Source: an uncultured Chloroflexota bacterium (GTDB taxonomy: Bacteria; Chloroflexota; Anaerolineae; Anaerolineales; Anaerolineaceae). Taken from it: 29,365 nucleotides of DNA. The first letter of the stretch is position 1. Each line of letters begins with the position of its first letter. Both the position numbers and the translations under genes were made by a program. The DNA lies in NCBI GenBank assembly GCA_902795255.1, contig CADBKS010000023.1, forward strand, positions 1 to 29,365, read 5' to 3'. Shown here piece by piece: positions 23,703-29,365 of this stretch. Below the pieces are notes generated by a model that saw only the letters and a list, made by a program, of their open reading frames with translations, was not told the DNA's origin and made no database searches.

Positions 23703-24470
23703 GTGGAAGACATTCGCAAAGGACAAGAACATTCCGAAAAAGCGGCGGAGCGCGGTGAACCCTCCTACGTCTGGCGCGACGGCCAGAAACGCCGCATGGC
23801 GCTGATCCAAAAATACGCGGAAGACCGCATCAGCGGCGTGATCCTGGAAGACGGCTGCGGCGTCGGTTCCTATCTGAACCGCTTTATGCAGACCGCAAGC
23901 CGCGCGGTCGGGATCGAGATCGAATATGAACGTGCGCATGCCGCCCGTCAGGTCTGCCCGGATGAAAATACCGACGTTGTCAACTCCTGCGGGGAGTATC
24001 TGCCCTTTGCAAGCAATACGTATGACCTGATTCTGAGCCATGAGGTGATCGAACACGTCACGGATGACCTGCTTACGGTCCATGAGATGGTCCGCGTCCT
24101 CAAACCCGGGGGACGGATCATCCTCTTCTGCCCGAACCGGGGCTACCCCTTTGAGACCCACGGCATTTACTGGAAGGGCGAATATCATTTCGGGAACAAA
24201 CCCTTCGTCAACTATCTGCCGCGGAAACTGCGCGACAAGCTCGCACCGCACGTAAATATCTATACCCGGAAAGACCTCGAAAAGCTCTTTGCCGGGCAGC
24301 CGGTAAAATTTGTGTACCGCTCGGCCGTCTTCGGCGCGTATGACAACATCATCCAGCGCCATCCCGGATTCGGGAAAGCGCTGCGCGCCGTCCTGCAGAG
24401 CCTGGAGAAAACACCGCTGCGCATCCTGGGCCTTTCCCATTTCTGGGTCATTGAAAAGACGGCCGGATAA
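23703..24470 (+). CDS. Class I SAM-dependent methyltransferase (Methyltransf_11 type)
   Basis: 255 residues. Motif I is VILEDGCGVGSYLNRF (around 47-60), the acidic end of strand 2 is VGIEIEYE, and the post-motif region reads GEYLPFASNTYDLILSHEVIEHV, then EMVRVLKPGGRIILFCPN. A C-terminal lid (YPFETHGIYWKGEYHFGNKPF) resembles small-molecule or lipid/sugar methyltransferases; the substrate is not known. The start is GTG at 23703-23705 because AGAGGA lies six bases upstream and the protein then begins with the expected soluble helix. A TTG at 23556 would add 49 residues encoded by the hairpin region and is rejected. Confidence 0.88.
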   Translation: MEDIRKGQEHSEKAAERGEPSYVWRDGQKRRMALIQKYAEDRISGVILEDGCGVGSYLNRFMQTASRAVGIEIEYERAHAARQVCPDENTDVVNSCGEYLPFASNTYDLILSHEVIEHVTDDLLTVHEMVRVLKPGGRIILFCPNRGYPFETHGIYWKGEYHFGNKPFVNYLPRKLRDKLAPHVNIYTRKDLEKLFAGQPVKFVYRSAVFGAYDNIIQRHPGFGKALRAVLQSLEKTPLRILGLSHFWVIEKTAG

Positions 24471-24570
24471 GGACCGTGCGTGTGACCGGGACCGGAGGAC
24501 AGACGCCCGCCGGGTGCCTGCCTTTGAACACTGAACTTTTCACTTTGAACATTTTTTATACGGAAGCATT

Positions 24571-25890
24571 ATGAGATATCACATTTGGACAGAAGGCTGT
24601 CAGATGAATGTCGCTGACTCCCAGCGACTGGCCTCGGCACTGGAAGCGCTCGGATATGAAGCGGCCGAAAAACCGGAACACGCGGACGTGGTCGTTCTGA
24701 ACACCTGCATGGTCCGCCAGAGTGCCGAAGACCGCGCCCTGGGCCGTCTGGGATCGATCAAGCCCGCGAAACTGAAAAACCCGGACATGATCATCGCCCT
24801 GATGGGCTGCATGGTCGGATATAAGGATCCGAAGCCGCTCCGGAAAAAACTGCCCTTTGTGGACGTCTTCGCGCCGCCTTCCAACCCGAAACCGATCATC
24901 GACTATATCATCAGCCGCCGCATCGCCTCGGAAAACAACACCGAAGCGGCCGAAAGCTTTGAATGGAAGGGCGGCGAGCTCCTGCTGCCGAAACCGCAGC
25001 AGGGGAACGCGGTCTCCGCTTATGTGCCGGTCGTCTACGGCTGCTCGCATGCCTGCGCCTACTGCATCATCCCTTACAAACGCGGTGCCGAACGCAGCCG
25101 CGACCCGCAGGAGATCCTGGAACATGCCCGCTCCCTTGCCGCACAGGGCGTCAAAGAGATCACCCTTCTCGGCCAGATCATCGACCGCTACGGCCTGAAC
25201 CGGCCGGATTATCCGAAGCTGCCGGAGCTGCTCCGCATGATCCACGACATTGACGGCGTGGAACGCATCCGCTTCCTGACCTCCCATCCGAACTGGATGA
25301 CCGATGAACTGCTGAAAACCGTCGCGGAACTGCCGAAGGTGATGAGCCATATCGAAGTTCCCGCCCAGTCCGGCAGTGATGCCGTTCTGGAAAACATGCG
25401 CCGCGGCTATACCGACGCGCAGTACAGGGACCTGATCGCCCGCATCCGCGATACCATCCCCAATGTTTCGATCGGGACGGACATCATTGTCGGCTTCTGC
25501 GGAGAAACGGAAGAGCAGTTTGAGGAAACCGTACGCCACCTCAGCGATCTGAAGCTGAATGTGGTCCATCTGGCCCGCTATTCACCGCGGACCGGGACCC
25601 TTTCGGAACGTACCATGGCCGATGACGTGAGTGAAGAAGAAAAATGGCGCCGCTTCCGCGTGATCGAAAAACTGCAGGAAGATATCGCCGCAGAATACCA
25701 TGAAAAACTGCTCGGACAGACGGTTCCCGTACTGTTTGAGGAAAAGAAACACCGCCGCTGGCTCGGACGCACGGAAAACATGGACCTGGTCTTTACCGAC
25801 TCCGAAGAGGACTTGACCGGAAAGATCCTCCCCGTAAAGATCAACTGGACCTCCCCCTGGACGATGGGGGGCGAACTCTGTCAGCAGTAA
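24571..25890 (+). CDS. miaB: MiaB, tRNA (N6-isopentenyl-adenosine-37) methylthiotransferase
   Basis: 439 residues. A radical-SAM enzyme that adds the 2-methylthio group to i6A37 of tRNAs reading UNN codons. Domains: UPF0004 with Cys 10, 46 and 80 binding the auxiliary Fe-S cluster (YHIWTEGCQMN; VVLNTCMVRQSAEDRALGRLG); radical-SAM CxxxCxxC as C158-C162-C165 (GCSHACAYCIIPYKRG); SHPNWMTDELL; HIEVPAQSGSDAVLENMRRGY; TDIIVGFCGETEEQFEET; and a C-terminal TRAM domain (GQTVPVLFEEKK...). The motif usually written LLGQNVxSY reads LLGQIIDRYG here, so MiaB rather than MtaB/RimO is favoured by the N-terminal Cys context and overall similarity. GGAAG five bases before the ATG. Confidence 0.93.
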   Translation: MRYHIWTEGCQMNVADSQRLASALEALGYEAAEKPEHADVVVLNTCMVRQSAEDRALGRLGSIKPAKLKNPDMIIALMGCMVGYKDPKPLRKKLPFVDVFAPPSNPKPIIDYIISRRIASENNTEAAESFEWKGGELLLPKPQQGNAVSAYVPVVYGCSHACAYCIIPYKRGAERSRDPQEILEHARSLAAQGVKEITLLGQIIDRYGLNRPDYPKLPELLRMIHDIDGVERIRFLTSHPNWMTDELLKTVAELPKVMSHIEVPAQSGSDAVLENMRRGYTDAQYRDLIARIRDTIPNVSIGTDIIVGFCGETEEQFEETVRHLSDLKLNVVHLARYSPRTGTLSERTMADDVSEEEKWRRFRVIEKLQEDIAAEYHEKLLGQTVPVLFEEKKHRRWLGRTENMDLVFTDSEEDLTGKILPVKINWTSPWTMGGELCQQ

Positions 25891-25961
25891 GCCCCAAAAA
25901 CAGGAACGCCCGTGCTTTGATGACAGAACCGACAGCCGGCTGCTGACTACCGGAAACTGAA

Positions 25962-28349
25962 ATGGACAGAAAATCTCTCTCGATGCTTGAATATCCGCAG
26001 GTGATCGAAAGGCTTGCTTCCTACGCGGAGTTCAGCCTTTCCGAAGCGCTGGCCCGATCCCTGCAGCCTTATACCGATCCCGCCCTGATCCGCAGCAAAC
26101 TCGAGCTGGTCAGCGAGGCACGCCGCCTGCTGAGCGTCAATGACTCGATCCGCCTCGGCGGCTGCATTGACGCCGGTCCGCTGCTGGCCATCGCGGAAAA
26201 ATCCGGGACCCTGGAGGGCGAAGTGGTCCACCGGCTGGGCTACATGCTTTCCATCGGCCGGGACCTCGGCCGCTCCCTGAAATACCATGCCGCCGAATAT
26301 CCGAAACTGGCAGTTCTGGCGGACGGCCTCACCCCGCCCAAAGGGCTGATCGAAACCATCAACAACACGGTGACCGACCGCGGGGAGGTGCTGGATTCCG
26401 CCTCCGACAAACTGGCCTCCATCCGCCGCGAGATCCACAACGCCTACAACCGGCTGCTCGGACGGCTTGAGAAAATGCTCCATGACCCGAAGCTGCAGCC
26501 GATGATCCAGGACGCGGTCATCACCCAGCGCGGCGGACGCTACGTCATCCCGCTGAAAGCCGAATGCAAAGGGCAGCTGAAATCCATCATCCACGACCAG
26601 TCCGCGTCCGGAGCGACGATCTTTGTCGAGCCGCTGGCGGTCGTGGACGCCAACAACGCCTATCAGGAGCTCCAGCTGGCCGAACGGGATGAAGTCCACC
26701 GCATCCTGCGCATCCTCAGCGAACAGATCGCCGATTCCGCACAGGAGATCCGCACCGTCAACAACACGCTGGCGGAGATCGATTTTGTCCTGATGTGCGC
26801 CAAATATGCCGATGACCTGGACGCCAATGAACCGATCCTGGCCGAAAAACGCCACCGGACCGGCAACCCGGTCATCAAACTGTACGGTGCCCGCCACCCG
26901 CTGCTGCCGAAGGAAAAAGCCGTTCCGATTGACGTAGTCCTGGAAGAAGACAAATACGTCGTGATCATCACCGGGCCGAACACCGGCGGCAAGACCGTCT
27001 CGCTGAAGACCGTCGGGCTGATGGTGCTGATGATGCAGTCCGGCCTGCACATTCCGGCCGAATCCGGCTCTGAGCTGTCTCCCTTCATGAACGTATTCGC
27101 CGATATCGGCGACGAACAGTCCATCGAACAGTCGCTCTCGACATTTTCCGGACATATGACGAACCAGATCCGCATCCTCGACCGCGCCAACGCAAAAACG
27201 CTGATGCTGCTGGATGAGCTGGGCTCCGGCACCGACCCGCAGGAAGGGTCCGCCCTGGCCCGGGCGATCATGGAATATATCGTGGACCACCGCATCCCCT
27301 GCTTCGCAGCGACCCATTTTTCCGAACTGAAAATGTACGCCCAGTCCACCCCCGGCGTGACGAATGCCTCCATGGAGTTCGACCTGAAGACCCTTCGTCC
27401 GACCTACCACCTGACGATCGGGCTGCCGGGGCGCTCCAATGCGCTGCTGATCGCCAAAAAGCTGGGGCTGAACGAGGAGATTCTCGCCAACGCGCAGAAG
27501 ACCATCGACCCGGCAGACATGCATGCGGACAACCTGCTGGATGAGATCCGCCGGCAGTACGACGCGGCCAAAAAGGCCCGTTCCCACGCGGACCGCATGC
27601 GCTCCCTGGCGGAAAACTCCCAGCGGGAGCTGCAGAAACGCCTGGACACGATCGAGGATGAACGGGAAAAGATCCTGCAGGAATCCCGTGATGCCCTTGA
27701 GGAAGAGGTCCGGGAGCTGCGGGAAGAACTGGCCCGCATCCGCCGGACGATGAACCGTTCCAAAGCTCCGGCCGAAGAAGTCCGGCAGCTGGATCAGGAC
27801 CTCAAAGCCGCAGAAAAGACCGTCAAAAAGTCCGGCAGCAAAGCGATGAAAAATGCCGCAAACCTGACCGAAGACCGCCCGCTGAAGGTTGGAGACAAGG
27901 TCCGCGTCCGTTCGCTCGGGACCGAGTCCCTGGCCGTCATATCCGCGGTGGACGGGGATGAAGCCGAGATCCGGCTGGGCGCGCTGCGGATGCGCGTACC
28001 GCTGCGGGACCTTTCCCGCAAAAATGACGCGGAGTCCCCGGAAGAACCTGCAGCTGAAAGATCCGGATCCGCCCGGGTCAGCGGGGAGATCTTCCATGCC
28101 TCTCCTGGAGTCGAGATCGACCTGCGCGGGCTGGATAGCCAGGAGATGAGCGAACGTCTTGAAAAATATCTGGACGACGCGGCGCTGGCAGGACTGCCGT
28201 ATGTGCGCATCATCCACGGAAAGGGGACCGGCATTCTCCGCCGCACCGCGCGCCGGCTGCTGCTGGACCACCCGCATGTGAAATATATCGAATCCGGACA
28301 GGATAATGAGGGAGGCGACGGCGTAACGGTCGCCCATTTGAAGAGCTGA
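25962..28349 (+). CDS. mutS2: MutS2, Smr-domain DNA/ribosome-associated ATPase
   Basis: 795 residues, normal length. MutS core/lever domain (1-300) without the mismatch-recognition domain of MutS1. ATPase: Walker A GPNTGGKT (338-345), SGSELSPFMNVFADIGDEQSI, signature SLSTFSGHM, Walker B LMLLDELGSGTDPQEG, H-loop ATHFSELK. A long coiled coil (about 510-625) is followed by a KOW-like segment (LKVGDKVRVRSLG) and a C-terminal Smr nuclease domain with IDLRG (around 718) and HGKGTG (around 752). Family roles: suppression of recombination in some bacteria and rescue of collided ribosomes in Bacillus. GGAAA about six bases before the ATG; no promoter is obvious in the 71 bp after miaB. Confidence 0.97.
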   Translation: MDRKSLSMLEYPQVIERLASYAEFSLSEALARSLQPYTDPALIRSKLELVSEARRLLSVNDSIRLGGCIDAGPLLAIAEKSGTLEGEVVHRLGYMLSIGRDLGRSLKYHAAEYPKLAVLADGLTPPKGLIETINNTVTDRGEVLDSASDKLASIRREIHNAYNRLLGRLEKMLHDPKLQPMIQDAVITQRGGRYVIPLKAECKGQLKSIIHDQSASGATIFVEPLAVVDANNAYQELQLAERDEVHRILRILSEQIADSAQEIRTVNNTLAEIDFVLMCAKYADDLDANEPILAEKRHRTGNPVIKLYGARHPLLPKEKAVPIDVVLEEDKYVVIITGPNTGGKTVSLKTVGLMVLMMQSGLHIPAESGSELSPFMNVFADIGDEQSIEQSLSTFSGHMTNQIRILDRANAKTLMLLDELGSGTDPQEGSALARAIMEYIVDHRIPCFAATHFSELKMYAQSTPGVTNASMEFDLKTLRPTYHLTIGLPGRSNALLIAKKLGLNEEILANAQKTIDPADMHADNLLDEIRRQYDAAKKARSHADRMRSLAENSQRELQKRLDTIEDEREKILQESRDALEEEVRELREELARIRRTMNRSKAPAEEVRQLDQDLKAAEKTVKKSGSKAMKNAANLTEDRPLKVGDKVRVRSLGTESLAVISAVDGDEAEIRLGALRMRVPLRDLSRKNDAESPEEPAAERSGSARVSGEIFHASPGVEIDLRGLDSQEMSERLEKYLDDAALAGLPYVRIIHGKGTGILRRTARRLLLDHPHVKYIESGQDNEGGDGVTVAHLKS

Positions 28350-29140
28350 TGCGGAAGATCCTAATTTCCGGCCTGATCACGGCAGCCCTTTTCCTGATCT
28401 GCGGGTGCGGGATCCGCATCCAGCCGATCGCCGACACGCCGACACCGGTCACACCCACCGCGACGGAAACCGCCGCTCCGACCACGGTGCCGACCAGCAC
28501 GATCGTCTGGTTCCCGCCGACATCCACCTCCCGTCCGCTGAACACGCCGACCCCGTTCCCGACCGTCAGCCAGCTGCCGGAGCTGGGTGCAGTGCTGCTT
28601 TCCGACGACTTTTCGACGGACAGCAACTGGCAGACCTACCGTTCTCCCCAGGGAAATGCGGTCATTTCCAATCACGAACTGACGCTCGCCCTGCAGAACA
28701 GCGCGTCCGCAATCGCTTCCTATTCCTCCCTGCCGCAAATGGGAGACTACTACCTCAGCATGGACGTCAGCCTTTCGCTGTGCGCGAACGCCAATGACTG
28801 GTACGGCGTCGCTTTCCGCATCCAGGATTCGGACAACGCCTACCGCTGGCTTTTCAACTGTCTGGGGCAGACCCGGGTCGACCGCCTGTACCGGGGACGC
28901 GCGTATCTGATCAGCGACTGGGACATCAACGGTGCGGTCAAACCCGCCGCCCCGCAGAAATTCAGCATCGGCATCGCCGCCGAAGGCTCCTCGCTGCGCT
29001 TCTACGCCAACGGCCAGCTGCTCACCGAAGCCGAGGATACGATCTTCACGACCGGCGGCTACGGCCTACTGGCCGGTTCCGAAGGCCTCAGCCCCCTGAC
29101 CGTCTCCTTCTCCGACTTCAAACTCACCGCGATCCGCTGA
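28349..29140 (+). CDS. Predicted lipoprotein with Thr/Pro linker and lectin/LamG-like domain
   Basis: 263 residues. Signal peptide with lipobox ICGC and lipidated C20. Residues 28-75 are a TPTP-type spacer. Residues 80-263 are a beta-rich domain (LLSDDFSTDSNWQTYRSPQGNAVISNHELTL; DWYGVAFRIQDSDNAYRWLFN; FYANGQLLTEAEDTIFTTGGYGLLAG) of the concanavalin-like/DUF1080 jelly-roll type often seen in Chloroflexota surface proteins. It is possibly a carbohydrate- or surface-binding module; no enzyme motif is visible. The ATG shares its A with the mutS2 stop (TGATG), so translation is coupled to mutS2 although the functions look unrelated. Confidence 0.8.
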   Translation: MRKILISGLITAALFLICGCGIRIQPIADTPTPVTPTATETAAPTTVPTSTIVWFPPTSTSRPLNTPTPFPTVSQLPELGAVLLSDDFSTDSNWQTYRSPQGNAVISNHELTLALQNSASAIASYSSLPQMGDYYLSMDVSLSLCANANDWYGVAFRIQDSDNAYRWLFNCLGQTRVDRLYRGRAYLISDWDINGAVKPAAPQKFSIGIAAEGSSLRFYANGQLLTEAEDTIFTTGGYGLLAGSEGLSPLTVSFSDFKLTAIR

Positions 29141-29274
29141 AAGGTGCATGTATAACAGGCCGGTCGTAACCGAATCACTGCGCTTCCGGCTGCCGGATAC
29201 GAGTCAAAAGATGCGTTATGACAGGACCAGGTGAGTTATAACAGAAGTTCTGCGGCCTGCATTGAAAAATCAGG

Positions 29275-29365
29275 ACCACCGGCTGAGCCGGTGGTTTGCT
29301 CTGCGCCTGTAAGGCGCTGGTACCCGCGTGCGCTTGTAAGCGCATGTCTGTAAACGCTTTGCTGT
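29275..29365. repeat. Cluster of short palindromes at the window edge
   Basis: Perfect hairpin ACCACCGGC-TGA-GCCGGTGGT (29275-29295), then GCGCC-TGTAA-GGCGC (29303-29317) and TGCGCT-TGTA-AGCGCA (29329-29344), then another TGTAA in the last 20 bases. Such strings of stems with a shared loop are seen at ends of IS200/IS605-type elements and REP units. The sequence is cut by the window, and no transposase is visible. The preceding 29141-29274 holds no gene, only three copies of a motif close to TTATAACAG. Confidence 0.5.

Noticed and set aside
25947..28337. Large minus-strand open frame of 796 residues
   Set aside because: Antisense shadow of mutS2, the true frame having all ATPase and Smr motifs.

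Overview
The window (about 29.4 kb, G+C roughly 57 % by eye) looks like chromosome from an anaerobic member of the Chloroflexota, most likely Anaerolineae. The reasons are indirect. A predicted lipoprotein and a membrane-anchored protease-like protein both carry long Thr-Pro-rich (TPTPT-type) spacers after their membrane anchors. No outer-membrane genes are visible. A T-box leader controls valS, and FeoA is fused to FeoB. This is a lineage guess, not a proof; a Firmicutes-like relative cannot be excluded. Promoters in the window repeatedly show a clean TATAAT -10 box with poor -35 boxes.

Left part, minus strand (1-8400): the 5' end of uvrB; a GNAT acetyltransferase followed by a membrane-spanning TIR/leucine-rich-repeat protein; a ferrous-iron uptake operon (FeoA-FeoB fusion plus a 58-residue Cys-rich FeoB-associated protein); and valS behind a valine T-box attenuator. 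A plus-strand gene for a FliB-type Cys-rich methylase follows, then a convergent polytopic GT-C-like membrane protein, the two sharing a bidirectional terminator.

Middle (11600-12420): tRNA-Ser(GCT) with its own promoter and terminator, then about 280 bp of hairpin-bearing repeats with a 73-bp period, directly upstream of a lower-GC gene for a four-helix-bundle (S23/Avd-like) protein. This is the most unusual non-coding structure in the window.

Right part, all plus strand: a tightly packed gene string at 12504-21676 (unknown acidic protein, C39-like/TPR membrane protein, SbcD, a CNNM/CBS/CorC membrane protein, SbcC, two GT4-like glycosyltransferases). The three junctions from the CorC gene through the second glycosyltransferase overlap, with ATG, GTG and TTG starts. 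Next come a GAF-GAF histidine kinase with an apparent frameshift near its N-terminus, a methyltransferase behind a structured leader, miaB, mutS2, and a lipoprotein whose start overlaps the mutS2 stop. The window ends in a cluster of short hairpins that resembles the end of a mobile or REP-like element.

Functionally, DNA repair and recombination (UvrB, SbcCD, MutS2), translation (ValS, tRNA-Ser, MiaB) and envelope/surface functions (GT-C, GT4 pair, C39-like protein, lipoprotein, TIR-LRR) are interleaved. The candidates for something undescribed are the TIR-TM-LRR protein, which combines the parts of a Toll-like receptor in inverted order, and the 73-bp hairpin repeat array beside the four-helix-bundle gene.
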